From the NCBI RefSeq assembly GCF_016025525.2, contig NZ_JACSGR010000006.1, positions 180,240-244,239 of the forward strand: 64,000 nucleotides of DNA. The letters run 5' to 3'. Position numbers and translations under genes: made by a program. Source of the stretch: Eikenella glucosivorans (GTDB lineage: Bacteria > Pseudomonadota > Gammaproteobacteria > Burkholderiales > Neisseriaceae). The stretch's first letter is position 1. Each line of letters begins with the position of its first letter. A model generated the notes under the pieces. That model was given only the letters and a program-made list of their open reading frames with translations. It was not told the DNA's origin and did not search any database. Shown here one piece after another: positions 35,388 through 44,399 of this stretch.

Positions 35388-35897
35388 TCAGCGGCGCGGC
35401 GAGGCGCAAACAAAGGAATTCCCGTCATCGAAATCTTGGCATTCCTTGTAGCCGCCTGTTTTACATTGGTTTAGGGCGTCATTTTCTGCATCCCTCATAC
35501 GCTCCCCTACGCCAAAGAAATAGAGGGTGTCGCCGCGAGCATCTTTGCCCCTGGCCGTGGCCAGGCATCCGTTTCGCGTTACCATCACGCGGCAATTGCG
35601 CCCGCCGTTCTCCCGACAGCGGTTTAGGGCTTCCTGCCTGACCTCGCGTGCGGTGTGGCCACTGCTAACGGCGAAAACGCGGTTGGGCGCGGCGGCCAAG
35701 GCGGCAAAGTCGTGATGCTCTATCACCCGGGGGCGTGTCGGCCCGCTGTCGTAGCCGCCGCCTCCGCCGGAAGTATCCACACAGGCTCCGTTGCCATACA
35801 TCGCATAGCAGTAATGTTCTTGCGGGTTCGCCGCTGCAAACTGGCTGGCGGCCAAGCTGCCCAGTGCCAGCAGCGCGGGCAAAATAAATTTTTTCAT
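35388..35897 (-). CDS. DUF4189 secreted protein
   Basis: The 169-residue product from the ATG at 35897 has a signal peptide (MKKFILPALLALGSLAASQFAAA). It continues with a glycine-rich spacer and a DUF4189 domain: FAALAAAPNRVFAVSSGHT, paired cysteines in ALNRCRENGGRNCRVM, ALNQCKTG and YKECQDFDDGNSFVCA. It is probably periplasmic or secreted and disulfide-bonded. In xanthomonads a DUF4189 protein acts as a type IV effector immunity factor, but the role here is unknown. GGGAAG lies before the ATG. Confidence 0.85.
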   Translation of the reverse strand: MKKFILPALLALGSLAASQFAAANPQEHYCYAMYGNGACVDTSGGGGGYDSGPTRPRVIEHHDFAALAAAPNRVFAVSSGHTAREVRQEALNRCRENGGRNCRVMVTRNGCLATARGKDARGDTLYFFGVGERMRDAENDALNQCKTGGYKECQDFDDGNSFVCASPRR

Positions 35898-36027
35898 GAG
35901 CTTCCCTTTTTGAATAATTGGAAAAGCAGCCGGCCGGGCTGGCTGCCGAAGGGCGGCATTGTAGGGCTTGCGCGGCGGGAAGGCTACCTGAAAAACAGCA
36001 AACGGTTTCAAGCCGGTATTGGCGGTT

Positions 36028-36101
36028 GGCTTCGCAGAAAACCAGCCTTGCTTTGCAAGGTGTCGTGTTCGCTTGGTTGAAGCTGCGTTTTCAGGTAGCC
36101 T
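36028..36101 (+). repeat. DUS-linked mosaic repeat, near-complete copy
   Basis: GGCTTCGCAGAAAACCAGCC, TTGCTTTGCAAGGTGTCG, TTGGTTGAAGCTGCG and TTTTCAGGTAGCCT appear in consensus order. Confidence 0.75.
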
Positions 36102-36120
36102 GGCGGGAAAGGAGAAAATC

Positions 36121-36561
36121 ATGCAAACAGACGAACAGGCACTCAAAAGCAAAGAAGAACGTTACCGCCGCCGCGTGCGCGAATTTGTGCGGCAGAACCG
36201 GCTGGCGGGGGCGATGAACAACACCAAATGGCGGGAGCTGCGCGGGGCGATGGATGAGTGGGAAAACGCGCCGGCCTATGAAATAAAATACCTGTTTAAC
36301 GATAAATCGGAAGTTGAAACCGAGCACAAAATCGCCAAGCTTTCTTCAAGCATAGGCGATTGGGGCTACGAGCATTTCTACCCGATGTTCGATATCGAAT
36401 GGGTGAAAATCGAGAAATTCCGTACCGTATTCCGCGGGCATTTGATTGCGCCGGAAATTGTGGACAACAGCGCGGGTATTCGCGCGATATTGGAGCGCTT
36501 CAGTATTCCGTATGCGGAGAGCGAGTTTTGCTTTACGGTGTACGGCTACCTGAAAGGCTGA
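36121..36561 (+). CDS. DUF6678-like protein
   Basis: The 146-residue protein has the pattern MNNTKWRELRGAMDEW (about residues 32-47), a WGYEHFYPMFDIEWVKI middle and a C-terminal FCFTVYGYL. This fits my memory of DUF6678, a family seen next to toxin-immunity and hypothetical genes. The last residues (GYLKG) are encoded by a DUS. Its reading starts 20 bp after a mosaic repeat and has GGAGAAA as RBS. Function unknown; an orphan immunity role is possible. Confidence 0.75.
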   Translation: MQTDEQALKSKEERYRRRVREFVRQNRLAGAMNNTKWRELRGAMDEWENAPAYEIKYLFNDKSEVETEHKIAKLSSSIGDWGYEHFYPMFDIEWVKIEKFRTVFRGHLIAPEIVDNSAGIRAILERFSIPYAESEFCFTVYGYLKG

Positions 36562-36597
36562 CCGGCCGGAAGGCAGGGATAAAGGCTACCTGAAAAT

Positions 36598-36641
36598 TTT
36601 TCAGCTTCGCAGAAACCTGCAAAGCTCGTTTCAGGTAGCCT
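36598..36641 (+). repeat. DUS-linked mosaic repeat, short copy
   Basis: TTTCAGCTTCGCAGAAACC, then TGCAAAGCTCG, then TTTCAGGTAGCCT. The middle arm is missing. Confidence 0.65.
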
Positions 36642-36675
36642 TTGTTTGTTTTCAGCCAGCCTGGCGGCCTTTCCT

Positions 36676-37686
36676 TTACACCCAGCCGCCGAGGTTTTCC
36701 CGCGCGAGGTCGGCGAGGGCTTGGATGAAGACGGGGTTGTCGTTGAGGCAGGGGATGAAGCGGAAGGTGCGGCCGCCGGCTTCGTGGAATTGTTCGCGGC
36801 CTTGGATGGCGAGCTCTTCGAGGGTTTCGAGGCAGTCGCTCACGAAGCCGGGGCAGAATACGTCGAGCTCGCGGACGTTGTGTTTGGCGGGCAGTTCGGT
36901 GAGCAGGTCGGAAGTGGCGGGGCCGACCCAGCGGGCGCGGCCGAAGCGGCTTTGGAAGGCGAGATACCATTCTTGGGGGGAAAGATGGAGGGCTTCGGCC
37001 AAGAGCTGGGCGCTGGCGCGGCATTCGGCGGCGTAGGGGTCGCCCTGCTGCACGGCGGCTTCGGGGATGCCGTGGAAGCTGAAGAGGATGCGCTGGCCGC
37101 GGCCGTGCTGCTGCCAGTGGGCGCGGATATGTTCGGCCATGGCTTGGATGTAGTCGGGGTGGTTATAAAAGCGGCTGACGGTGCGCAGGCTGATTTGGTT
37201 GCGCTGTTTGGTGAGCTCGTTCAGCACTTTATCGAGCGCGGCGCCGCTGCTGCTGGCGGCGTATTGCGGGTAGAGTGGGATGGCCAGCAGGCGGTTTACG
37301 CCCTGCGCCTTCATGGAGGCGATGGTGTCGGCCACGGAGGGCTCGCCGTAGGACATGGCGTGCTCCACCAGCACTTGCGGCAGCTGCCGTTGCAAGGCGG
37401 CTGCCTGTTTGGCGGTGAGCACGGCCAGCGGGGAGCCTTGGGGCTGCCAGATTTGCTGGTAGCCGTGGGCGCTTTTTTTAGCGCGGAAGGGGAGGATGAT
37501 GCCGCGCAGCAGGGGCTGCCACAGCCAGCGTGCCAGCTCGACCACGCGCTGGTCGGAGAGGAATTGGCGCAGGTAGGGGCGCACGGCTTCGGGCGTGGGG
37601 GCGGTGGGGGTGCCGAGGTTGATGAGCAGGATGCCGACGCGGGCGGGATGGTGGCCTAGGGGCGGCTCGGGGAGGAAGCGGGGCAT
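36676..37686 (-). CDS. hemH: Ferrochelatase
   Basis: HemH inserts iron into protoporphyrin IX, the last step of heme synthesis. The 336-residue product has VGILLINLGTPTAPTPEAVRPYL near the start. The catalytic histidine region is LFSFHGIPEAAVQQGDPY, and the C-terminal glutamate region is DVFCPGFVSDCLETLEE. Length and motifs are typical of the proteobacterial enzyme. Heme supply fits the several c- and b-type cytochromes in the window. Confidence 0.95.
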   Translation of the reverse strand: MPRFLPEPPLGHHPARVGILLINLGTPTAPTPEAVRPYLRQFLSDQRVVELARWLWQPLLRGIILPFRAKKSAHGYQQIWQPQGSPLAVLTAKQAAALQRQLPQVLVEHAMSYGEPSVADTIASMKAQGVNRLLAIPLYPQYAASSSGAALDKVLNELTKQRNQISLRTVSRFYNHPDYIQAMAEHIRAHWQQHGRGQRILFSFHGIPEAAVQQGDPYAAECRASAQLLAEALHLSPQEWYLAFQSRFGRARWVGPATSDLLTELPAKHNVRELDVFCPGFVSDCLETLEELAIQGREQFHEAGGRTFRFIPCLNDNPVFIQALADLARENLGGWV

Positions 37687-37919
37687 GGGCTTGGGTTCCT
37701 TGCGGTGGTTGGGCGGTGTGTGTTGTTATTGGGGGCTGGCTGAAAAGGGTTGGCAAGCTGGTTTTTATTTTTCAAGCTGGTTTTTATTTTTCAGGTAGCC
37801 TGTTGTGTGCTTGGGGCTGCCTGAAAATGCAGGTGCTTTGTCGGGCATGAATGCTTGGCCTGCGGTTTTGGTTTTCAGGTAGCCTTTCCCATTGCAAGAG
37901 GCTACCTGAAAAAGTTGCA

Positions 37920-40304
37920 CTACAAATCATCCTTCCTGGCCAATATCTTGCGCGCGCCGCTCACATCGGCGGGGGAGACGATGCCAGCATCTTCCAGCGC
38001 CTGCATCAGGTTGGCGGCGCGGTTGTAGCCGATGCGCAGCTGGCGTTGCAGGGAGGAAATGGAGGTTTTGCGGCTTTCCAGGATGAAGGCCACGGCCTGG
38101 TCGAACATTTCGTCGCTGCCGGCATTGGGGTGCACGGCGTTCACGGTTTCTTGCGCGGCTTCGCCGGAGAGCAGGCCTTCGATGTAGTCGGCGCCCTGCT
38201 GGCGTTTGGCGAAGGAGGCCACTTCGTGCACTTCGTGGTCGCTCACGAAGGCGCCTTGCAGGCGCACGGGCTCGGCGCTGCCGGGCTGGAGGAAGAGCAG
38301 GTCGCCGTATTTGAGCAGGTCTTCGGCGCCCATTTGGTCGAGGATGGTGCGGCTGTCGATGCGGCTTTGCACGGTGTAGGCCATGCGGGTGGGGATGTTG
38401 GCTTTGATCAGGCCGGTTACCACGTCCACGCTGGGGCGCTGGGTGGCCACGATGAGGTGCATGCCGGCGGCGCGGGCTTTCTGCGCCAGGCGGGCGATTT
38501 GCGTTTCCACCGCCTTTTTCTCGGTCATCATCAAATCGGCCAATTCGTCGATCACAATCACGATATAGGGCAGCTTTTGCAGCGGCTCGGGCTCGTCGGG
38601 ATTGGGGCTGAAGGGATTGGGCAGGGGTTTGCCGGCCGCGGCGGCCTCGGCCACTTTCTGGTTGAAGCCGACCAGGTTGCGCACGCCGGCGTGGGCGAGC
38701 AGGCGGTAGCGTTTTTCCATTTCGGCCACGCACCAGTTGAGCGCCTGCCCGGCCTCGCGCATGTCGGTTACCACCGGGCAGAGCAGGTGCGGGATGCCTT
38801 CGTACACCGAGAGCTCCAGCATTTTCGGGTCGATCATGATGAAGCGCACTTCATCGGGCGCGGCCTTATACAGGATCGACATAATCATGGCGTTCACGCC
38901 CACCGATTTGCCCGAGCCGGTCATGCCGCCCACCAGGAGGTGCGGCATTTTGCCCAAGTCGGCCACCACCGGCTGCCCGGCAATATCTTTGCCCAGCGCC
39001 ACGGTGAGTTTGGACTGCGCTTCGGCAAACACCGGCGAGGAGAGGATTTCGCGCAGCAGCACTTCCTGCCGCTTCTCGTTCGGCACTTCGATGCCCATGG
39101 TGCTCTTGCCGGAGATGGTTTCCACCACGCGCACCGACTGCATGGAAAGCGAGCGCGCCAAATCTTTGGCAAGGTGCGTGATCTGGCTGCCTTTCACGCC
39201 CTGCGCCGGCTCGATTTCAAAACGCGTGATCACCGGCCCGGCGGTGGCGCTCACCACGGTTACCTGAATGCCGAATTCCGCCAGCTTGGCTTCGATGCGC
39301 TCGGCCATGCGTTGCAGCGCCTCGGGGTTGATGTCCGGCTTGTGCTCCTGCCCTCGGGTGAGCAAATCCAGCTCGGGCAGGCGGTATTCGCCGTCTTCAG
39401 TTTGGCCTTTTGGGTCGAACAAATCTTTCTGCCGCTCCGGCGCCGGTTTTTCAGGTAGCCCCTGCTCGGCCGGCTGGCTGATCTGTACTGTCACCGGCTT
39501 GCGGTTGCTGCTGGCTCCGGCCACGGTTTCCACCTCCTCGGCCGTGATGCTTTTCGCCGCGCGCACCATGCGGCGGGCAAATTTCGCGTTCGGCATTTCG
39601 CGCACAAACCGGTGCGGCCGGCGGATGAGCTTATACCACAGCCATTCCAGCTGCGCCCCCGCCTTTTCCAAAAGCGTGAGCCACGACACCTGCAACAACA
39701 GCGACAGCCCCGCCACAATCAGCACCACCTGCACCAGCAGGCTGCCGGATACGCCCAACAGCCGCGTAAACCCGCTGCCGAGCGACTGCCCGATTAAGCC
39801 GCCCGCGCCCATCGGCAGGCTTTCGCGCAATTCTGCCGACCAGGCCGCCGCCTCCAAAAGCGGGCTGCCGAACAGCAGCAGCGCCGCCCCGCCCAAGCCC
39901 ATGCCCAAGTGATACGGCTTCTCGCTGCTCTGCTTCACGCTGCGGAAATTGTGATACAGCCACACCGCCGCCGCCAGCAGCAGCCACCACACCGACAGCC
40001 CGAACAGATAATAGGCTACATCCGCCATATAAGCCCCCGCCAGCCCCGCCAGATTGCGCGGCGCCGCATCGTTGGGAATACTGCGCGACCAGGCCGGGTC
40101 TTCCATGGTGAAGCTTGCCAGCGCCAGCGCCAGGCACACCGTGAGCAGCAGCACCAAAAGCCACAGCATATCCGCCAGCAGCGAAATGGATTGCGAGGCC
40201 GCCGCTGCGGCAGAGGGCACCTTGGCGCGGCGCGCGGATTTGGAAGGGGGATTGTGCCGGTTCGGCTTCGGCTTGGCCGGTTTGCGGGAAGGTTTCTTGC
40301 TCAT
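37920..40304 (-). CDS. ftsK: DNA translocase FtsK
   Basis: FtsK pumps chromosome ends through the division septum and activates XerCD at dif. The 794-residue protein has four N-terminal membrane helices (about residues 40-200) and a short linker. The motor has Walker A GGMTGSGKSVGVN, Walker B YIVIVIDELADLMM and IARLAQKARAAGMHLIVATQRP. The C-terminal gamma winged helix is RQLRIGYNRAANLMQALED. The linker is much shorter than in E. coli, as in other Neisseriaceae. A DUS lies in frame in the linker (QGLPEKPAPE). Confidence 0.96.
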   Translation of the reverse strand: MSKKPSRKPAKPKPNRHNPPSKSARRAKVPSAAAAASQSISLLADMLWLLVLLLTVCLALALASFTMEDPAWSRSIPNDAAPRNLAGLAGAYMADVAYYLFGLSVWWLLLAAAVWLYHNFRSVKQSSEKPYHLGMGLGGAALLLFGSPLLEAAAWSAELRESLPMGAGGLIGQSLGSGFTRLLGVSGSLLVQVVLIVAGLSLLLQVSWLTLLEKAGAQLEWLWYKLIRRPHRFVREMPNAKFARRMVRAAKSITAEEVETVAGASSNRKPVTVQISQPAEQGLPEKPAPERQKDLFDPKGQTEDGEYRLPELDLLTRGQEHKPDINPEALQRMAERIEAKLAEFGIQVTVVSATAGPVITRFEIEPAQGVKGSQITHLAKDLARSLSMQSVRVVETISGKSTMGIEVPNEKRQEVLLREILSSPVFAEAQSKLTVALGKDIAGQPVVADLGKMPHLLVGGMTGSGKSVGVNAMIMSILYKAAPDEVRFIMIDPKMLELSVYEGIPHLLCPVVTDMREAGQALNWCVAEMEKRYRLLAHAGVRNLVGFNQKVAEAAAAGKPLPNPFSPNPDEPEPLQKLPYIVIVIDELADLMMTEKKAVETQIARLAQKARAAGMHLIVATQRPSVDVVTGLIKANIPTRMAYTVQSRIDSRTILDQMGAEDLLKYGDLLFLQPGSAEPVRLQGAFVSDHEVHEVASFAKRQQGADYIEGLLSGEAAQETVNAVHPNAGSDEMFDQAVAFILESRKTSISSLQRQLRIGYNRAANLMQALEDAGIVSPADVSGARKILARKDDL

Positions 40305-40468
40305 ATTTCACAACTGCCGGCAGCCCGATAGGGGCTACCTGAAAAACGGTGGATAACTAATTACAGCTTGGGATGACAGCCAGGGATGACGGCCGGGAGC
40401 GGCCATACAAAACGCCGCATTATAGCAGTATTGCCCAAGGGCTGGCGCGGCCTGGATTTCGGCGGAAA

Positions 40469-40496
40469 AGGCTACCTGAAAAATTCAGGTAGCCTT
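40469..40496. terminator. Compact inverted Eikenella DUS pair
   Basis: AGGCTACCTGAA and TTCAGGTAGCCT are separated by only four bases, forming a stable hairpin followed by TTTCG. Confidence 0.65.
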
Positions 40497-40515
40497 TCGG
40501 GTTTGGTTTGGCACG

Positions 40516-40593
40516 GTAGGGTGTGTGGCGCAGCCACGCACGCGGATACGGGAAGTTCAGGCAACGCGTGTGTGCGTTCCGCATACACCCTAC
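40516..40593. repeat. REP-like paired palindrome, class 2, copy 2
   Basis: GTAGGGTGTGTGGCGCAGCC opens at 40516 and an inverted partner closes with GCATACACCCTAC at 40593. The arms are about 29 bp with some mismatches. The 5' GTAG matches the RAYT-linked REPs. Confidence 0.78.
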
Positions 40594-40634
40594 GCGTGCT
40601 GCGCTTATTACTATATTACTAATATTTATATAAA

Positions 40635-41483
40635 TTACTTTACAACAACCATTCTATTTTCATTTGGGTTATAAAAGTAAACCAACCACTTGCTCATATC
40701 TACTCTTACAATAGTATCAGGTGCAGATAATACCCTTAGTATTCTTTCTCTTTCCTGTTGCAATTCTTTATCTGAAAGAAATCTATGGTATTCTCTACCA
40801 GACCTATTGCCAATATACCCGCCTAGCATTGAATCCTGTCTGCTCATTGTAGATATACACGGTATCATATAATTAAAATCACGAGGTATTGGTATTCCTT
40901 GTTGCTGTCCCTCAATTCTAGGGATAAGACTCATATCTTTATCTACCTGTTTACGATGAATTAAAAGGTTATTCAAATATTTTATCGGAAACCATAGCGT
41001 TTGGAACTCTCTTGCCCTTATATATTTAATTTCCCTCCATTTCCTATTAACACCATCATCCTGATATGTTTCAAAATTATATTCATTTCCAAGCCTATCA
41101 TTCAGTTCGTAGATTAGATTTTCTTGGTTATAATCTTTAACATTCCCTGATAATGCGTAGCTATAAACCCCACACACCGTATACTTTGGATTATTTTCAT
41201 CAAACAATTCTCCATCTTCATAATCCGTCACCTGAAACGAGTAAAGCTGCCTGTTGAGCATATAAATATTTCTGTCTTTACTTATTATCGGATCTGATAA
41301 GAAAAACTTAAATTCAGAATGTATCTCACCACGTGGTTTCATCATACTATCCGGGAGTATCCAAAAAGGAATCCATGCCGACAAAATAACCATCATAAAA
41401 ACCAAAAATATGATTTTTATTGCAAATAGTTTAAGCCCTGCATTTTGTTCATCTTGTATCACTGGTTTATCCTGTTCTTCCAT
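40635..41483 (-). CDS. AT-rich membrane-anchored protein of unknown function
   Basis: The 282-residue protein begins with a cytoplasmic MEEQDKPVIQDEQNAG, then one membrane helix (about residues 18-45), and the rest would be periplasmic. There are two to four cysteines and no enzymatic motif I recognise. Codon use is strongly A/T-ending, unlike every neighbour. The gene is bracketed by a REP pair on its 3' side and DUS/mosaic repeats on its 5' side. It is probably horizontally acquired. No family is assigned. Confidence 0.8.
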   Translation of the reverse strand: MEEQDKPVIQDEQNAGLKLFAIKIIFLVFMMVILSAWIPFWILPDSMMKPRGEIHSEFKFFLSDPIISKDRNIYMLNRQLYSFQVTDYEDGELFDENNPKYTVCGVYSYALSGNVKDYNQENLIYELNDRLGNEYNFETYQDDGVNRKWREIKYIRAREFQTLWFPIKYLNNLLIHRKQVDKDMSLIPRIEGQQQGIPIPRDFNYMIPCISTMSRQDSMLGGYIGNRSGREYHRFLSDKELQQERERILRVLSAPDTIVRVDMSKWLVYFYNPNENRMVVVK

Positions 41484-41652
41484 CTTCCATATACTCCATG
41501 TTTTTGCCTATCTTTTAATCAATCGCAAAAAGGCTACCTGAAAACACCAAATAAGCCTTCCCTAAACCATCTCGTTTCAATACTACCGCTCTGGCTGTTT
41601 CCCTTAGAGGCTACCTGAAAAATTTCGGTGCAGGCTATATGGTACAGGGTTT

Positions 41653-41723
41653 TCGGCTTTAGCTTTGCAGAAACTCGCTTCGCCCGTTTTAACTGCGTTG
41701 AAGCTCACGCTTTCAGGTAGCCT
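41653..41723 (+). repeat. DUS-linked mosaic repeat
   Basis: CGGCTTTAGCTTTGCAGAAA, then TTCGCCCGTTTTAACTGCG, TTGAAGCTCACGC and TTTCAGGTAGCCT. Confidence 0.7.
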
Positions 41724-41753
41724 CTATCCCCGGGCTTGGGGCTACCTGAAAAA

Positions 41754-41803
41754 AGCTGCGCTGCGTTTGAACTGTCTTGGAGCTTCGCTTTCAGGTAGCC
41801 TAT
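41754..41803 (+). repeat. DUS-linked mosaic repeat, 3' half, overlapping the ccoI promoter
   Basis: GCTGCGCTGCGTTTGAACTG, then TTGGAGCTTCGC and TTTCAGGTAGCCT. The last T of the DUS is the first base of the ccoI -10 box. Confidence 0.6.
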
Positions 41804-41806
41804 AAT
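41777..41806 (+). promoter_or_regulatory. Candidate ccoI promoter inside the repeat
   Basis: TATAAT at 41801-41806 is a perfect -10, and TTGGAG at 41777-41782 is a possible -35 at 18 bp. The ccoI ATG follows 29 bp later. Confidence 0.55.
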
Positions 41807-41835
41807 CCGCGCCATTCTATAAGCGAACACACACC

Positions 41836-44298
41836 ATGAGCCACACCGAAGCCCAAGCCGATACCTGTTTCCACTGCGGCCTGCCCGTGCCCGAGGGGCT
41901 GGATATGCCGATTGAGTTTGAAGGCGCCGCCCATCCGGCCTGCTGTGCGGGCTGCCAGGCGGTGGCGCAGAGCATCATCGCCGCCGGGCTGGGCAGCTAC
42001 TACCACCGCCGCACGGCCGAGGCGGAGCAGGCGGTGCTGCCGCCGCCGGAAATGCTGGCGCAGCTCAAGCTGTACGACCTGCCGGATGTGCAGGCGGAGT
42101 TTGTGGAAGCGAAGGAGGGGAACGAGCGCGAGGCGGTGCTGATGCTGGGCGGGGTCACCTGCGCGGCCTGCGTGTGGCTGATTGAGCAGCAGCTTTTGCG
42201 GCTTCCCGGCGTGCTGCGCGCGGAAATCAACTACAGCACGCTGCGCGCGCGGGTGGCTTGGGATAATTCGCAAGCGGCGCTGTCGGATATTCTGCTGCGG
42301 GTGCGCCAGAGTGGCTACGAGGCTTCGCCTTACGATGCGCGGCGCATGGAAACGCAGGCGGCGGCGGAGCGCAAGCAGGCGCTCACGCGCTTGTGGGTGG
42401 CGGGGCTCTCGATGATGCAGGTGATGATGTATGTGGTGCCCACTTATCTTTATGCGGGCGAAATTGAGCCGCGCTTTTTGTGGATGCTGCATTGGGCGAG
42501 CATGCTGCTCACGCTGCCGGTGTTGTTTTATTCGGCGGTGCCGTTTTTCAAGGGGGCGTGGCGCGATTGGAAAAACCGCCGCGCGGGTATGGATACGCCG
42601 GTGGCGGTTTCGATTGCGGCGGCGTTTTCAGGTAGCCTTTTGGCGCTGTTGCAGGGGCGGGAAGAGGGGATTTATTTCGATTCGGTGTCGATGTTTGTGT
42701 TCCTGCTGCTGGGCGGGCGCTATTTGGAGCAGCTGGCGCGACGCAAGGCGGGCGATGCTTCGGAGCGGCTGGTGAAGCTGGTGCCGGCGTTTTGCCACCG
42801 GCTGCCGGATTATCCGGATATGGAGCGTGCGGAGGAGGCGGTGGTGGCCAAGCTGGCGGCGGGCGAAGTGCTGCTGGTGAAGCCGGGCGAGGTGGTGCCG
42901 GCCGACGGCGTGGTGCTGGCAGGCGAGAGCGAGCTGAACGAGGCCATGCTCAGCGGCGAGAGTTTGCCCGTGCCGAAAGCGGCGGGCGATGCGGTTACCG
43001 CGGGCACGCTCAACGGCGGCAGCCCGCTCGTTGTGCGCGTGGAGCAGGCGGGCAGCCAAACGCGGCTGTCGCACATTGTGCGCCTGCTGGATAGGGCGCT
43101 GGCGGAAAAGCCGCGCATGGTCGAGCTGGCCGACCGCTATGCGGCTTGGTTTGTGGGCGCGCTGCTGCTGCTGAGCGCGCTGGTGTTTGCCGGCTGGGCT
43201 TGGTATGCCGATGCGCAAACCGCGCTGTGGATTACCGTGTCGCTCTTGGTGGCCACCTGCCCGTGCGCCTTGTCGCTGGCCACGCCGGCGGCTTTGGCGG
43301 CTTCCACCGGCCATTTGGCGGGCGAGGGCGTGCTCATCAGCCGCGGGCATAGCCTAGAAACCCTGGCGCGGGTGGACACCGTGGTGCTGGACAAAACCGG
43401 CACGCTCACCACCGGCCGGCTGGCCGTGTGCGCCATCCGCACCGCCGAGGGCGTGAGCCGCGATCTGGCCGTGGCGCTGGCGCAGCTTTTGGAGCGGCAG
43501 AGCGAACACCCCGCCGCGCGTGCCATTGCCGGCCTGCCTGCCGGCCCGCTGAAATTGGAAGCGGAAAACTATGTCAACCGCGCCGGGCATGGCATCGGCG
43601 CGCAAGTGCGGCAGGATGGGCGGCTGGAGCAATGGCGCATCGGGCGGGCGGATTATGTGGCCGAGCTTTCGGGCAGGCTACCTGAAAACTTGCAGGCGGA
43701 GCACGCTGGCGGCGCGGTGTATTTGGGCAGCCGCCAGGGCTTTGCCGCCGTGTTCCTGCTGCAAGATCAAATGAAGCCCGAAGTGCCCGCCATGCTGGCG
43801 GAGTGGAAACGGCAGGGCTTGAGCCTGCTCCTGCTCAGCGGCGACAGGCAGGCGGCGGCCGATGCCGTGGCGGCCGGTTTGCCGCTGGATGCGGTACGCG
43901 CCGAGGCCACGCCGGAAGACAAGCTCGCCTATGTGCAGGATTTGCAGGCGAAGGGGCACAAAGTGCTGATGGTGGGCGACGGCATCAACGACGCGCCGGT
44001 GCTGGCGCAGGCGGACGTGTCGGTGGCGGTGGCCGAAGGCGCGGACGTGGCGCGCGAAGGGGCAGACGTGCTGCTGCTCAACGGCAATATGCGCACGCTG
44101 CCCTACCTCACCGCCCAAGCCCGGCGCACCGCGTGGATTGTGCGTGAAAACCTGTGGTGGGCGGCGGGCTACAACTTGGTTATGGTGCCGCTGGCGGCGG
44201 CGGGTTTCGTTACCCCGTGGCTGGCGGCGCTGGGGATGAGCCTGAGCTCGCTGTTGGTGTCGGCCAACGCCTTGCGCCTGCTGCAGCGGGCAAAATAG
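41836..44298 (+). CDS. ccoI: Copper-translocating P-type ATPase, CcoI/FixI type
   Basis: CcoI exports copper to the periplasm for assembly of the cbb3 oxidase, encoded at 15.8-19.2 kb. The 820-residue protein has an N-terminal cysteine-rich region (CFHCGLPVPEG and CCAGCQ, typical of FixI), then a heavy-metal domain with GGVTCAACVWLIEQ. About eight membrane helices follow, with the copper motif CPC in VATCPCALSLATP. The phosphorylation site is DKTGTLTTG and the ATP-binding hinge is MVGDGINDAPVLAQADV. In-frame DUS copies occur in AAFSGSLLAL and GRLPENLQ. No break is seen. Confidence 0.94.
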   Translation: MSHTEAQADTCFHCGLPVPEGLDMPIEFEGAAHPACCAGCQAVAQSIIAAGLGSYYHRRTAEAEQAVLPPPEMLAQLKLYDLPDVQAEFVEAKEGNEREAVLMLGGVTCAACVWLIEQQLLRLPGVLRAEINYSTLRARVAWDNSQAALSDILLRVRQSGYEASPYDARRMETQAAAERKQALTRLWVAGLSMMQVMMYVVPTYLYAGEIEPRFLWMLHWASMLLTLPVLFYSAVPFFKGAWRDWKNRRAGMDTPVAVSIAAAFSGSLLALLQGREEGIYFDSVSMFVFLLLGGRYLEQLARRKAGDASERLVKLVPAFCHRLPDYPDMERAEEAVVAKLAAGEVLLVKPGEVVPADGVVLAGESELNEAMLSGESLPVPKAAGDAVTAGTLNGGSPLVVRVEQAGSQTRLSHIVRLLDRALAEKPRMVELADRYAAWFVGALLLLSALVFAGWAWYADAQTALWITVSLLVATCPCALSLATPAALAASTGHLAGEGVLISRGHSLETLARVDTVVLDKTGTLTTGRLAVCAIRTAEGVSRDLAVALAQLLERQSEHPAARAIAGLPAGPLKLEAENYVNRAGHGIGAQVRQDGRLEQWRIGRADYVAELSGRLPENLQAEHAGGAVYLGSRQGFAAVFLLQDQMKPEVPAMLAEWKRQGLSLLLLSGDRQAAADAVAAGLPLDAVRAEATPEDKLAYVQDLQAKGHKVLMVGDGINDAPVLAQADVSVAVAEGADVAREGADVLLLNGNMRTLPYLTAQARRTAWIVRENLWWAAGYNLVMVPLAAAGFVTPWLAALGMSLSSLLVSANALRLLQRAK

Positions 44299-44341
44299 AG
44301 GCTACCTGAAAGCGTGAGCTTCAACGCAGTTAAAACGGGTT
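44298..44341 (-). repeat. DUS-linked mosaic repeat, inverted, after ccoI
   Basis: AGGCTACCTGAAAGCGTGAG then CTTCAACGCAGTTAAAACG is the complement of the 3' half of the consensus. It faces a DUS at 44349. Confidence 0.65.
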
Positions 44342-44399
44342 CAGGATTTTCAGGTAGCCTTTGGCAGATTGTTTAACCCAAACAGAGAATGAAAACATC

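Larger units (their letters stand above)
40305..40634. other. 330-bp gap with DUS terminator and REP palindrome
   Basis: No gene is visible. It holds a DUS at 40332, the tight DUS-pair hairpin at 40469-40496 and the class 2 REP palindrome at 40516-40593. Composition changes to AT-rich at its right end. Confidence 0.75.
41484..41835. other. 352-bp gap dense in DUS and mosaic repeats
   Basis: No gene is visible. Four or more DUS copies and two mosaic repeats (41653-41723, 41754-41803) fill it, ending in the ccoI promoter. Confidence 0.75.

Noticed and set aside
37851..39458. 535-residue open frame on the plus strand opposite ftsK
   Set aside because: Rich in His, Gly and Val as expected for the antisense of a GC-rich gene; ftsK has its complete motif set.
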